A DNA stretch of 41,449 bases from Patescibacteria group bacterium UBA6263 (GTDB taxonomy: Bacteria > Patescibacteriota > Gracilibacteria > Absconditabacterales > Absconditicoccaceae): positions 1 to 41,449 of the forward strand of contig DJVF01000015.1 of NCBI GenBank assembly GCA_002441085.1. Reading direction: 5' to 3'. Below are positions 28,361-38,767 of this stretch, piece after piece (the first letter of the stretch is position 1; the number at the start of each line of letters is the position of its first letter). A program made the position numbers and the translations under genes. Under the pieces are notes generated by a model. The model was not told where the DNA came from. It worked only from the letters and a program-made list of their open reading frames with translations, and ran no database searches.

Positions 28361-28394
28361 AAAAGACGCCAAGCAAAAACTCAGCGTCTTTTTT
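28361..28394. terminator. Bidirectional terminator
   Basis: AAAAGACGC and GCGTCTTTT arms around a 15-nt loop, between the convergent Nudix and purC genes. Confidence 0.9.
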
Positions 28395-28424
28395 AATTAG
28401 TTTACCAGATAATATCTGGAGGTT

Positions 28425-29390
28425 TTAATCAGTTTTGGGGTGTTCGACTTCTTCCATACCTTCTATAAAGTCTTTTATCGCAGCCTCTATTTCTTCGAGG
28501 CTGTAGTCAGTCTTCACAAGTTTTTCACCCATGATGTTGTCATAGAGCTCCAGATAGCGTTCTGAAATTTCCTCTACAAATTCTTTAGTAAACTCGGGCA
28601 TTTGTTGATTTTTTTCTCCCTTGAATCCTTGGCTAATTAACCATTGACGGACAAATTCTTTATCCAGCGAACGAGGAGTCTTGGCTGTCCAATAACTATC
28701 TTCATACCAGTATCTAGATGAATCCGGAGTATGAAGTTCGTCAATCAAAATAATCTCTCCACAATCAGTCTTCCCAAATTCGTATTTGGTATCCACCAAG
28801 ATAAGCCCCTTTTTATAGGCAACTTCTGTTCCCATATCAAAGAGCTGTATGGCAACATTCTCCATCTCTTCATATTCCTCCTTTGTTGCAAGCCCTTGAG
28901 CTACAATTTCCTCAGGAGAAATGTTTTCGTCGTGTCCATTCTCAGCTTTGGTTGTAGGAGTAACGATTGGCATCTCAAACATTTCAAATTCTTCCATTCC
29001 ATCAGGCAAAGTTAGGCCACAAATTTGACGTACGCCTTTATTGTATTCACGCCAAAGACTGCCTGTCAGATAGCCACGTACTATCATTTCGATAGCAAAT
29101 GGTTTTACCTTTCTGCCAACAGTCACCATTGGGTGAATTTTGTTGACTATCCAGGTATCGCAGATACCAGCCGCTTCGGCTTTCCCCAAGAAATCAAAAG
29201 CTACCTCATTCAAGACACTTCCTTTAAAAGGTATACCAACCGGCAAGACTACATCAAATGCAGATATTCTGTCAGTAGCGATCACTACCAACAAATCTTT
29301 TCCTTCTACCTCGTAGATATCACGAACCTTTCCGGTGTGAATCTTCTTCACTCCAGGGATTTGAAAATCTGTTTTCACAATAGCATTCAT
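28425..29390 (-). CDS. purC: Phosphoribosylaminoimidazole-succinocarboxamide synthase (SAICAR synthetase)
   Basis: 321 aa, full length. Joins CAIR and aspartate using ATP in purine synthesis. Seen: HTGKVRDIYEV at 18-28, ATDRISAFDVVLP, IEMIVRGYLTGSLW, ILVDTKYEFG and IDELHTPDSSRYW, all standard for PurC. The sequence resembles the ~310-320-residue form found in Bacteroidota (from recall). No other pur gene is nearby, no TGA codon is used among more than 20 glycines, and composition is less AT-rich, so it is probably horizontally acquired. A lone purC in a reduced genome would make a complete pathway unlikely. Confidence 0.95.
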   Translation of the reverse strand: MNAIVKTDFQIPGVKKIHTGKVRDIYEVEGKDLLVVIATDRISAFDVVLPVGIPFKGSVLNEVAFDFLGKAEAAGICDTWIVNKIHPMVTVGRKVKPFAIEMIVRGYLTGSLWREYNKGVRQICGLTLPDGMEEFEMFEMPIVTPTTKAENGHDENISPEEIVAQGLATKEEYEEMENVAIQLFDMGTEVAYKKGLILVDTKYEFGKTDCGEIILIDELHTPDSSRYWYEDSYWTAKTPRSLDKEFVRQWLISQGFKGEKNQQMPEFTKEFVEEISERYLELYDNIMGEKLVKTDYSLEEIEAAIKDFIEGMEEVEHPKTD

Positions 29391-29500
29391 AATTTTTGTT
29401 TTTAGGTTTATTTTTTATTTAACTATTGACTTATAAATATAAAGTAAGATAATTCAAGAACTTTTTTACTTGATGTAAAAGTTCCAAAACATATACTGCT

Positions 29501-29609
29501 GTCATTGCGAGGAGGCATAAAATGACAGCCTGTCCCGCAATCCGCTGAAGACGGATTAAATAGCGAGATGGCAATCTCTAAGATTGCTTCAGATTTGCTC
29601 GCAATTACG
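29501..29609. repeat. Composite repeat with GTCATTGCGAGG ends
   Basis: GTCATTGCGAGGAGGCATAA at the left and GATTGCTTC...GCTCGCAATTAC at the right, with GACAGCCTGTCCCG (also seen near 1144) in the middle. Looks like one repeat inserted in another. It lies between purC and mltG. Confidence 0.7.
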
Positions 29610-29634
29610 CTTATTTATATTTGTAAAATATACC

Positions 29635-30645
29635 ATGAAGTCCAAGTCCAAACCCAAAATATGACGTCGAATCCTACTTATTATTATAATCCTCATATGA
29701 TATAAATTTTTATTTTGATCTATTAGTTTAGATTCCAAAATCACTATCCAACCTTGAGATAATTTCCAAACATTTGCATCACATCTCTCCGAGTTGGAAC
29801 AATTTAGGATAAAACTCTACCTATTTAAAAATAGGTGAATAGATTTATCTCATATAGATGTAGGTAATTATTATTTCACTTGATCATATTCTCCATCATC
29901 TTTTATACAGGTTGTAAAAGATTGACCTCAGACCAACTATTCTCGCTATACAGTGCTTGAATGACGAAGTATATATGACATAGACGCCAATCTCACCCAA
30001 AAATGATTTATTCAAGCTGGTGAATATATCTCTTTCGTCACAGATCCAATATATATTTCTAGATATATTTCTAGATATGATTTTTTAGCCAAAGCCTGAA
30101 ACATCTCTTCTTTGGAATGATTTCTATACCCAGATACTTACAATATCGATGTAGAAAAAGATTACATAGATCAATTGGTCTACCTACAATTAGATACCTT
30201 CAACAAAAAAGTCCGATCCAAAATATCTGATCAGAATTTTCCATTGGATTTTTATAAATTTATTTCATTGGCAAGTGTCGTAGAAAAAGAAGAAAAAAAT
30301 TCTCAAAATAAATCTACTGTAGCATGAATATTGCTAAACAGAATCCAAATCTGAATGAGAATAGATGCAGATATTACATTGTGTTATGGCTACAAACAAT
30401 CTTATGAATCATGTACACCATCATTTATAGCATCCAAACTTAGTGACATCAACAATCCTTACAATACTAGATGAAATGCCAAATTTGTTCCACAGCCTAT
30501 TTCTAATCCATCATTTGATACCATAAATGCCACGCTAAATTACCAAAAAACAAATTATATGTATTATTTACATGATAGTAAATGAAATATATATTACGGC
30601 CAAACTTTGGACCAACACAATCAAAACAAAAGAAATTATCTTTAG
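29635..30645 (+). CDS. mltG: Endolytic murein transglycosylase
   Basis: 336 aa, TAG at 30643. Short N-terminal membrane anchor (about residues 11-28), then the YceG/MltG fold: EGFLYPDTY, LASVVEKEEKN (catalytic Glu region), GILLNRIQIGMRIDADIT, NPYNTRG and PQPISNPS, ending with YYGQTLDQHNQN. MltG cuts nascent peptidoglycan glycan strands and ends their elongation. Many glycines are UGA. First of a run of envelope/division genes (mltG, rsmH, ftsL). Confidence 0.9.
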
Positions 30646-30655
30646 TTTGTTTACT

Positions 30656-30738
30656 GTCATTGCGAGCATATGCGAAGCAATCTTAAATTAAAAAAGATCG
30701 CCACGTCATCAGTAGTACTACGGAGGCCTCGCGATGAC
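30656..30738. repeat. GTCATTGCGAG-type fold-back between mltG and rsmH
   Basis: GTCATTGCGAGCATATGCGAAGCAATCTT is followed by AAGATCGCCACGTC and CCTCGCGATGAC. It occupies almost the whole intergenic gap. Confidence 0.8.
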
Positions 30739-30765
30739 AAACGATTTAATATTTCATATTTCATT

Positions 30766-31629
30766 ATGCTCCACACTCCAGTTCTGTTAGAAGAAGTAAA
30801 CTCCGCTTGTCCAGATAATTGTAATCTGATTATAGATGGAACTTTATGACATTGATGACATTCTTTTCATCTTGCTTCCAAAACGTCACATCTAATCTGA
30901 ATGGATATAGATCCCAATATGCTCTCTATAGCCCAAAAAAATTTACAAGCATTGGTCAATCCTCAATCGAAAATTACATACATCAATGATTCGTATTCCA
31001 ATATAGATTCTATCACCAAACAATATGGCAAAGCTGATTTTATATTGCTAGATTTGTGAGTCAATATGGACCATTTTAAAATATGAGATCGTTGATTCTC
31101 TATCAATTACAATTCTATGCTGGATATGAGATTTGATCAAGAGCAAAATCTTTCAGCTTATGATATTGTAAATAAATATTCTGCACAACAATTAGAAAAA
31201 ATATTTGTTGAATATGCAGATTTTACACCAATCAAATCTAGAGAAATTGCAGAAAATATTGTACAAACTAGAAAAAAATCAGAAATACAAACAACATTTG
31301 ATTTTAAAAAAGTATTATGAGAATGTGGACTGGGAAAATCTGCTATTACAGTCATATTTCAATCTATCAGGATTCAAACAAACAATGAAATTCAGAATTT
31401 AAAAACATTTTTGGATAAATTGCCAGATATTTTGTCCTCATGATGAGTATGTTGTATCATTACATTTCATAGTATCGAAGATAGAGTAGTCAAAAAAGCT
31501 TTTCAACAACTAGCATCTACAAAAAGATTTGACCTTGTAAACAAAAAAGCTATAAAACCTACATACATAGAAGTCCAAAAAAATAAAGCATCTAGATCAT
31601 CACTACTTAGGATAATCTCCAAAATTTAA
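30766..31629 (+). CDS. rsmH: 16S rRNA (cytosine-1402-N4)-methyltransferase
   Basis: 287 aa, TAA at 31627. HTPVLLEEV at the N-terminus, DGTLGHGGHSFHLA SAM site (three Gly as UGA), LLDLGVNMDHF, RGFSI, LDMRFD, TFHSIEDRVVK and a basic C-terminus, the full RsmH/MraW set. Usual length is ~300. It methylates C1402 in the ribosomal P site and normally sits at the start of the dcw cluster next to ftsL, as here. Confidence 0.93.
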
Positions 31630-31656
31630 ATACCTTTTACGTCTCAAATTAGTTTT

Positions 31657-32031
31657 ATGAAAACTCTAGCATTTACATCCAGAAATTCTATTGGTCAGAC
31701 ATATTCATCACTACTAAACAAATACAAGACTTATCAGTGAGTAGTAGATATACTCAAAATTACATTGCTAAGTCTGTCTGTTATATTTTTTGTTTTGGTT
31801 TATCTATATTTTGTAAACAAATCTTCCACTCAATGATACTTCCTTAGACAGGCTACCAATGACCTCAATACGATCAAATTTCAACATGAAATAGTCAAAA
31901 CCAAAGTTTTGACATACAAACAAATGAATCGACAGCAAATGCATGATTCTTTTGGTACCAATGACAGAGTAGTCAATATCCATGCTACTATAGCAGCCAA
32001 TTCTTCACTCAAAGAACTCAGTCTTAGATAG
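31657..32031 (+). CDS. ftsL: FtsL-like cell-division protein
   Basis: 124 aa, ATG 31657, TAG 32029. One membrane segment (about residues 34-54, ITLLSLSVIFFVLVYLYF) preceded by a basic cytoplasmic tail, then a helical coiled-coil-like outer part. No sequence motif defines FtsL. The call rests on topology, length and position right after rsmH, as in dcw clusters. Confidence 0.65.
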
Positions 32032-32125
32032 ACTAGACTTGAGATATTTGTAATCTAGCGAGCGTCACATTACTGTAATATAAATCAGTTCTTAATTATA
32101 AATTTTTAATTTTTAATTTAAGAAA

Positions 32126-32692
32126 GTGTCCAACTCACGCGATCCTTTTGGAGAATGATTGTATTATCATATAGTAAACAAGAGTTTTGGAAATATGATT
32201 TTGTGGGAAACTAGCAACGATTACAAAACATTTATGCTACAAATCATAGATCATTTGATGTATTTTGCTGGTATAAAAATTATTGCATATTGTATATTAC
32301 CAGACCACTTTCATTTGATACTATCCAATTCAAAAAAATGATTTGATATATCCAATTTTCTTAGAAAAATACAAATTAGTTACGCTATGTATTTCAAAAA
32401 AAAACACTCAGAAAATCCCAATTTCAAATGATTGCCAGTTTTTAAATGAAGATTCAAAGCTATACATATCCCATCTGATATGCTAGAGGAGCTAGTCTCT
32501 TATATCAATTACAATGCTCTACATCATGAGATAGTATCATCAGAGTCTAGTCGACCATATTGTAGTATACATCAGTTTGTAGATACTGGATATGACTATT
32601 CACAAGATACATATATCAAAATCAATCAGCCAGACATCCCAATCAATATATATCCCAATCCTGAGCTAAGATCAGACTTTGAAATAAATTAG
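32126..32692 (+). mobile_element. REP-associated / IS200-type Y1 transposase
   Basis: 188 aa from GTG 32126 to TAG 32690 (three UGA-Gly). Y1_Tnp domain: YYHIVNKSFG, metal-binding HUH motif DHFHLIL, and the Tyr-bearing helix FLRKIQISYAMYFKK, then GRFKAIHIPSD and YINYNALHHE. Such single-domain tyrosine transposases often move or spread palindromic (REP/BIME) sequences. The window's many palindromic repeats are candidate substrates, but none is shown to be linked to it. AT-rich inverted sequence TTCTTAA...TTAAGAA at 32090-32125 lies just upstream. Confidence 0.85.
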
Positions 32693-32730
32693 TTCCAACA
32701 AAAACTAAAAATAAACTTTAACATAAACAG

Positions 32731-32759
32731 AAATAAAAGGATATCCAAACCTTTATTTC
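32731..32759 (+). terminator. Terminator or right-end hairpin after transposase
   Basis: AAATAAAAGG / CCTTTATTT arms with a ten-nt loop, 39 bp past the transposase stop. Confidence 0.55.
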
Positions 32760-32850
32760 AATAGATAATCTCAATGAAAAAAGATTATTCTCCAATCACA
32801 CACTATTTATGTTTTTGTAATTTTTTGTTTGCCACTAGATCATCAATTTG

Positions 32851-33033
32851 ATGATTTTTTTTATATTTCAAATAATATATATAGATTTAGATATTTTGGA
32901 TAGAGTAGTAAGTATTTTGGGAAAATGAGAATGATTTTGAGATCTAGATAATAAGAAAAGATTATTTTCAATAATGTGAATATTTAAAAAACACTCTAAA
33001 TATAACATCTTTAAATCAAAAATATTTTTTTAA
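32851..33033 (+). CDS. Possible small protein
   Basis: 60 codons from ATG 32851 to TAA 33031 with four in-frame TGA read as Gly. Hydrophobic start (MIFFIFQIIYIDLDILDRVV), then GKGEGFGDLDNKK and a basic tail. Glycine-dense use of TGA is suggestive but the length is short. It overlaps the end of the convergent large gene by 4 bp. No family recognised. Confidence 0.3.
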
Positions 33034-35084
33034 ATATTTATCATTGGATTATAATATTTTTCTCTATATCTATCCATAAACCAGTCATATCAAGCTAATT
33101 TAGTATTATCATTTATCTCTTCTTTTTTTTCTACTATAGTTAAAATTTTATTAAATACATCTAAATTGATAGTCCTTTCATCTCATATTCACTTACTCAT
33201 CAGATCAAAAAAATGAAAATAATTTATTTCTCACTGATTATTTTTCCAATTGTACATACTTTCTTTCATATTGTTTGAATCAAATAATTTATTGAACATA
33301 TCTTCATTGCTTCTTCATTCTTTTACTTCATTTGTATTTATTATCAGATTTAATCTAGCAATACAATTTCTAAACTTTCTAAGTTTATCGGGGTCTCTAT
33401 AATTTTCTAGACTATTAAAAACCAATCTTAATAATTCATATTGTTTTGCTTGTAAATCTTTTGATATTTTAGTTTCTTTTGTAAAATCTATTATAGGTAT
33501 ACCATTACTAATTTGCCAATTATAAAAAATATCGCTCAAAGCTGACTGCTCGGCGATATTTTTCTCATTAAATTGTTCTATATAATATTTATTCAAATTT
33601 ACATTAAGAAATTTTTTTGAAATATTAGAATCTAAATCTGATTTAATATTTTTTTCATAATCTAATATAGAATAAGAATTTTCTATATGTTTACCTATAT
33701 CTACATCCCACGATCAATGCTTGAGTTCATCGATAGTAGGAAGTTTAAATTTGAGTTTTTCTTTTTGGCCATTTTTGATTCACATTACATAGGTTCATCA
33801 ATTGTCTTGATTTTGGTATGACATAAAGTCATCCATTTTCATTTCTCATGTTTCCAAATTATAGTATAGTCAGACATGGTTTCAATTGATACTTCATTGC
33901 ATATAGATTGTCTTGCCATCAAAGGATATATCTTGATTGATGTCCATTTTAAAATCTTTCGCAAAATTTTCCATATTGGGAGTAGTATTATCAAAATAAT
34001 TTGCTAATGCTTGGAAACAGTTAGTCATTATTTTTTCTTTAAACCACTTATTTGTATCTCCTTGTATAAGATTGCTAGAATCTTCAAAAATCTGATTTAT
34101 TTTTTCTGTTATATCTTTTATTACTTTCTCTCTTTCTTTATCATCTTCAATTTCTTTATTCAATAACTCATTATTTATACTTAGGTCTTCATTGACGTAT
34201 TTTAGTAGTTCTCATAGCTTGGGATTATCAACAGCATAGAGTTCTATAATTTTTTTGGGATATTGTTGAGTATCCAATTTATCTACAAATTTTTGATCAT
34301 CCAAGACAAAAGATTTTATGTGCTTATTTTGCAAAACACTTTCAGAATTATTTTTTAGATCACTTAGTGAGTTGGGTTTAGATTTTAATATTTCATTTCT
34401 TTTTTTATCTCTATCATCCAGTGCTATCTGTACATCGATATCCAGAAATTTATTTAATTGATTAAACGATTTTATAAATTCATATTTATTTGGAATAGCT
34501 TCATTGGAATTTGCTAATTTTTGTGCTGCAAATCGATATTTTATATAATCATCAGGATTTACTCAATATTTTCTTAGCTTATCTTCCTTATCCTTATCTA
34601 ATTTTTCTTTTTTGAAATTAGCTAATTCTTCACTTGTTCATTTATATTTCGAATCAAAATTATCATATAAGGGTTTTATATTCTTTATGATATTATCAAT
34701 ATTAGATTTAGTATTATCAATATTAGATTTAGTATTATCAATATTAGATAAATCATAAGCATCTTTTATTGCTGCCGAAAATATTCTGAAATTCTTATCT
34801 TTAAAATACTGAATAGAATCTTTCATTAATTCATCAAAAGATTTTTCTCCATATTGTAAAAATAGTTTTTCAGCATTATCTTCACTATATTTTTCTTCAA
34901 GTAACGATAAAATATTTTTTACAAGATAATCAAAAGTACTTTGATCAAAATCTTTTGGAAATTTTTTAGCTAGATTATCTCATATTTTTTTAATTTCAGG
35001 ATTGTATCAAAAATCTTCAGTCTTCTCATTTTTGGGTGTCTGAATTTCTGTTTCTTGGATTGTTTTAGATTCTAAATTTGGCAT
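33030..35084 (-). CDS. Large uncharacterised helical protein
   Basis: 684 aa, ATG 35084, TAA 33030. Highly charged, mostly helical, no signal peptide or membrane segment. Residues about 112-131 carry the tandem heptad SNIDNTK twice plus a partial copy, coded by exact 21-bp repeats. A more structured middle part around residues 395-460 (ISFDGKTIYMQGSINGNHVG, LKFKLPTIDELKHGSWD) has several UGA-Gly. No family recognised. Possibly a phylum-specific structural or cytoplasmic protein. The neighbouring upstream gene also has 21-bp coding repeats. Confidence 0.7.
34692..34749 (-). repeat. 21-bp tandem repeat in coding sequence
   Basis: ATTATCAATATTAGATTTAG with one more T, two exact copies and most of a third, each giving one seven-residue unit. 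Multiples of 21 keep the frame and the helical phase. Confidence 0.9.
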
Positions 35085-35123
35085 ATTATGACTTAAGTAT
35101 AAACCATAAATAAATTATAAACA

Positions 35124-35149
35124 AAAAAGCTATTTTGTCAAAATAGCTC
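35124..35149 (-). terminator. Terminator after the secreted coiled-coil gene
   Basis: AGCTATTTT / AAAATAGCT stem with a three-nt loop; read on the minus strand it is followed by six T. It separates 35174-35800 from the large gene downstream. Confidence 0.85.
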
Positions 35150-35173
35150 AGAGAAAAAAATTTTAGATTCTTT

Positions 35174-35800
35174 TTATTTATTCTGTTCAAAAACCTTTTG
35201 AGCTTCTAATAGTATTTTTTCAAGTTCTTTTAATCGTTTAAGTACTTCTTGAGCTTCTTTTAATTCAGTTTGTTTTTCTTTTAATTCAGTTTGTTTTTCT
35301 TTTAATTCAGTTTGTTTTTCTTTTAATTCAGTTTGTTTTTCTTTTAATATTATTGATGTATGTATATGTTTTAATATTATATCATAAGTACCTTTTAAAC
35401 TACTATTTTTTCCTATTTCTCCAAATGCTCGTTTTCATAAACTTGTAGTAGCTTTAGGATCCAATAGTATACATGTTAGTACAGTTTGTTCATAATCTCC
35501 ACAGGCATAAAAATTATCCATTATTTCCTCTAATAAAAATTCCCCAATAGGGCTTTTTAGATTCTTATTCCATAGCATATCAAACTCTTTAATTTCTACA
35601 GCAGAAAAAATAGCAGTATCTCTAAAAAAATTTCTAATCTCAGTAGTATCTTTTGTAACGTTTCTTGTCTGAGCAGACGCTTGTTGTATAAATCCATTCC
35701 CTGCTAATGCAAGAAAAATAAGTAAGCTAGCCTTTGCAACAAAATTTCAACTTTTAGTTTTGTTACGAATATTATTGGAGTTAATAGAATTTATAGACAT
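35174..35800 (-). CDS. Secreted protein with C-terminal heptad-repeat coiled coil
   Basis: 208 aa, ATG 35800, TAA 35174. Sec signal peptide with hydrophobic core ASLLIFLALAGNGFI and a likely cleavage after QASA. The mature N-terminal domain (about 90 residues) has two Cys (YACGDYEQTVLTC) that could pair. The C-terminal third is a perfect heptad array, KEKQTEL four times, then less regular heptads, predicting a coiled coil. It may be an extracytoplasmic fibre, spacer or adhesin-like protein. Single UGA-Gly codons near the signal peptide and middle. No family recognised. Confidence 0.7.
35257..35340 (-). repeat. Four exact 21-bp tandem repeats coding heptads
   Basis: CTTTTAATTCAGTTTGTTTT plus T repeated four times without a mismatch. 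Each unit encodes one seven-residue coiled-coil turn. Exact identity at the DNA level points to recent expansion or slippage. Confidence 0.95.
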
Positions 35801-35817
35801 GGAAATTTATTATAATT

Positions 35818-35838
35818 ATAAAGACTTTTTGTCTTTAT
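35818..35838. terminator. Short hairpin between two minus-strand genes
   Basis: ATAAAGAC and GTCTTTAT arms with a five-T loop. The T-run after it is on the plus side, so a role as terminator for the minus-strand genes is uncertain. Confidence 0.4.
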
Positions 35839-35904
35839 TTTTGTTTTGAGTAACTATAGTTAGATATAATTATTTGTCAATAAATGTCAATATTTAATTA
35901 TTTT

Positions 35905-37212
35905 CTATTCCTCCATCCTACCAATATGCTTGGTCGCATAAAACAAAGTCATTCATTGGATCCCCACATACAAAAATATTATACTAAACAACAGTTGTCA
36001 TGGCATCTGAGTACGATTAAACAAACTTATATTAAATACCATTGCTAGTAGAGTAGTAATCAGCCAAAAAATATAATCAATTCTTTTGAAGTATTGTCCT
36101 ATATGTACTTTGGGTAGATAAAATATAGATATTGCACAAAATATATTCCACAATACAGCAGATCGTGTGATTTGAGCTATATTACCATCATATATAGAAA
36201 ACAGACTCACATATATAGCAAAATTGATCACAGCAAAGACTATCAATCTTTGTATAGTGCTAGTATAATTTATTCTTTTGAGCAATATTACATTGGATAC
36301 AAAACTTGCTATAATTATCCAGTAAAGTCGCTCATGCATAGTAGGTACTGTTTTTCATATATTGTATATGTATATAGATATCATTACTATAATTAGTATT
36401 ATATTCAATCATTCCAATATATATTTGATCAGTCTTGGCATATCTATTATCATATCATATATTTTTCTATGGAATTGTTGTTTAAATGGTTTTTGGTATT
36501 GAGTGATTCTCTCTCATGCCAGTATACGTCTCACTGATATGGTTTTTTGTTGTTGTTCACTAGGTGGCCTATTTTGGATTATTTTATATATTATATAATA
36601 GATCAGACTCAGCAATAAACTACTCATAAACAAAGCCATATAAAGGTCCTGGATTTGATGGTTGATTATCAATATTATGCTTCATATAACTACTATTGCA
36701 AATTCATACCAAATATTTCTATTTATCTCAGTCCACAGTCATATGATAAAGACAATAAATCAGATTATTGCTGTATGTAGTGCCCATGACATACTAAATA
36801 TTTTCCAAAATACCATGATTCATCCCATATCGTACGCCAATATCCATAGTCATATTATACTCAGATAATATCATAATTTAAAGACAGCTTTTCCATCTTC
36901 ATATTTGACTATATAAGAACCAAGCCACAATACTAGGTTCAATACTATCATAATCTGACTGATATCTATGCTATTTAATCCAAAAAAATGCAGACTACCT
37001 ATCAATCATATCAATATGACTATCCATGCTAAAAATATTAGATATTGCTGCCATCATTTCCAAAATTTTATTTTATCTGTTATGGCTGTAGTAGATAAAC
37101 TGACAAAAAATATCAAAAACCCTACAGGTATCAATCATATATACCATAATCATACTCACCAAAAATACGCTACAAATCCAGATAATACTATCAAAAGCAA
37201 TGCAAGAGTCAC
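35905..37212 (-). CDS. Polytopic membrane protein, unknown
   Basis: 435 aa from a GTG at 37212 (the first usable start after an in-frame TAA) to TAG 35905. About ten or more hydrophobic segments, starting VTLALLLIVLSGFVAYF. A hydrophilic loop near residues 205-245 carries NRPPSEQQQ and VRRILAGERITQYQKPFKQQ. Glycines in the membrane segments are often UGA. It follows the 397-aa protein by 30 bp in the same orientation and probably works with it. No transporter motif recognised. Confidence 0.65.
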
Positions 37213-37242
37213 TTGTACAAATTAAAATTTAAAAAATTGTTT

Positions 37243-38436
37243 TTATAGGGCTAAATTTATTTTTAGACTACGTATCAATACTATAGATATTATTACTATA
37301 ATAGGGATCAATATTATCAGATAAATAATATTTTTTTTTCTCAAAAACTTTGCCGCAAAAACTACCAATCCTATTATTCACAAATTTGATAACAAAACAA
37401 AATTTTTCAATTCTATATCAGTCCCCATACTATTCAATACCATATATATTACTACTTGTACTATGATAGCTATCAACAAAAATTCTATCCAATCATAAGC
37501 TTTATAGATTACCTTCCTAATATTGCTAAACTTTTTGGCTATATCCACATACAAAAATCTTATAAACATTCCACCCATACCAAAAGTTATATAATCTCCA
37601 TATTCTCTCTTGTTTGATCATCATATGGCTTTGGTTTTGATTGCTTTAAAAAATCTACTATATTCTTCCATAATATCTATATTTGAAACTACAGAATTTT
37701 TACTTATGGTATCTTTATCTTCGATATCTTGTTTCTTTTTTTCCAAAAATTCTATTTCTATTTTTTCCATCAGATTTAGATAGGCCTCTCATCTATCTAT
37801 TATTTTTATTTGATTTGTTCACATTCTCAATTTACTTAATTCGTCTCTGAGAGATTTGAATTTTTTAATGTCTTTGCCATCGACTATTCATATTACTCTT
37901 TGTAGTGTTTCATCTCATCTCACGATTACTTCACTTATGACGTCTCTTATTTTGACAATATCTTTGTTGGAAAATAAGTATTCTTTTTTTTTCTTTTTGA
38001 CTTCTATAATTTCTTTCAATCTCTTTTTGTCTTCTTCCACATAAGCCTTGGCTTCCTTCAATATATTTTGGATTTCAGTTTCATCTAGACTATTATCTAA
38101 ATAGTTTATATCGCTTATTTCCAATCCTACATTATAAAAAAACACTGCTGTATCATAGATTTCCTCCATGTTGCTAATAATACGTATATCTTGAGTCTCG
38201 CCTTTTATCTTCAAAAAAATATTCCCAAATTTTAATTCACTTTCCTTATAGTCTGTTATAGATACAGCTATTATTCATCGATATTCTATATTTTTTTTTG
38301 CATTATTAATATCTTCGCTTTCTATCAATAGATCTAGGTTATATCTATCTATTAGAGAGTCATCTTTTTCTATTCTATCTATATTAGTATCAAATGATTT
38401 TCCCTCTTCTTTTACTCCTACTACATGAAATAACAT
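37243..38436 (-). CDS. Membrane-anchored coiled-coil protein, unknown
   Basis: 397 aa, ATG 38436, TAA 37243. The N-terminal ~130 residues look globular (MLFHVVGVKEEGKSFDTN...), followed by a long charged helix with EEDKKRLKEIIEVKKKKKE, then two C-terminal membrane segments (WIEFLLIAIIVQVVIYMVL and IIGLVVFAAKFL) and a third hydrophobic end. Layout suggests a cytoplasmic sensor or scaffold tethered to the membrane, upstream of the polytopic protein. No family recognised; UGA-Gly codons present. Confidence 0.65.
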
Positions 38437-38767
38437 TATTTTATAATATATTTTAAAAAATAATCTTTATTTTGGACTTTTATATACACAAAAATAGCTT
38501 TTGTCAGTATTTTGACTAGAGTCAAATCAATTTGAATAGACAAAATCAGCTTATTACCTAGCATGTAATAATACACAAACGCTTTTTTATTGAAAAAACA
38601 AAAAAAATCAATATATACACGCACCAAGTTCAAATAAAATATCAAAATAATCCTGCTTATTTTCAAGCAGGTATTATAATAAATTTCAATATAATTTTGC
38701 TTGTCGATATTTGATTTATTGGCAATAATAAGTATATTTATATATCTTTAGTTTATAAGCTATATTT
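38437..38767. other. Divergent intergenic region with hairpin
   Basis: No gene seen between divergent transcripts. CCTGCTT / AAGCAGG at 38652-38671 forms a clean seven-bp hairpin followed by an AT-rich run. The rest is AT-rich promoter-like DNA. Confidence 0.5.

Noticed and set aside
35257..35340. CRISPR-like repeat array
   Set aside because: Units are contiguous 21-bp copies with no spacers, in frame within a coiled-coil gene.
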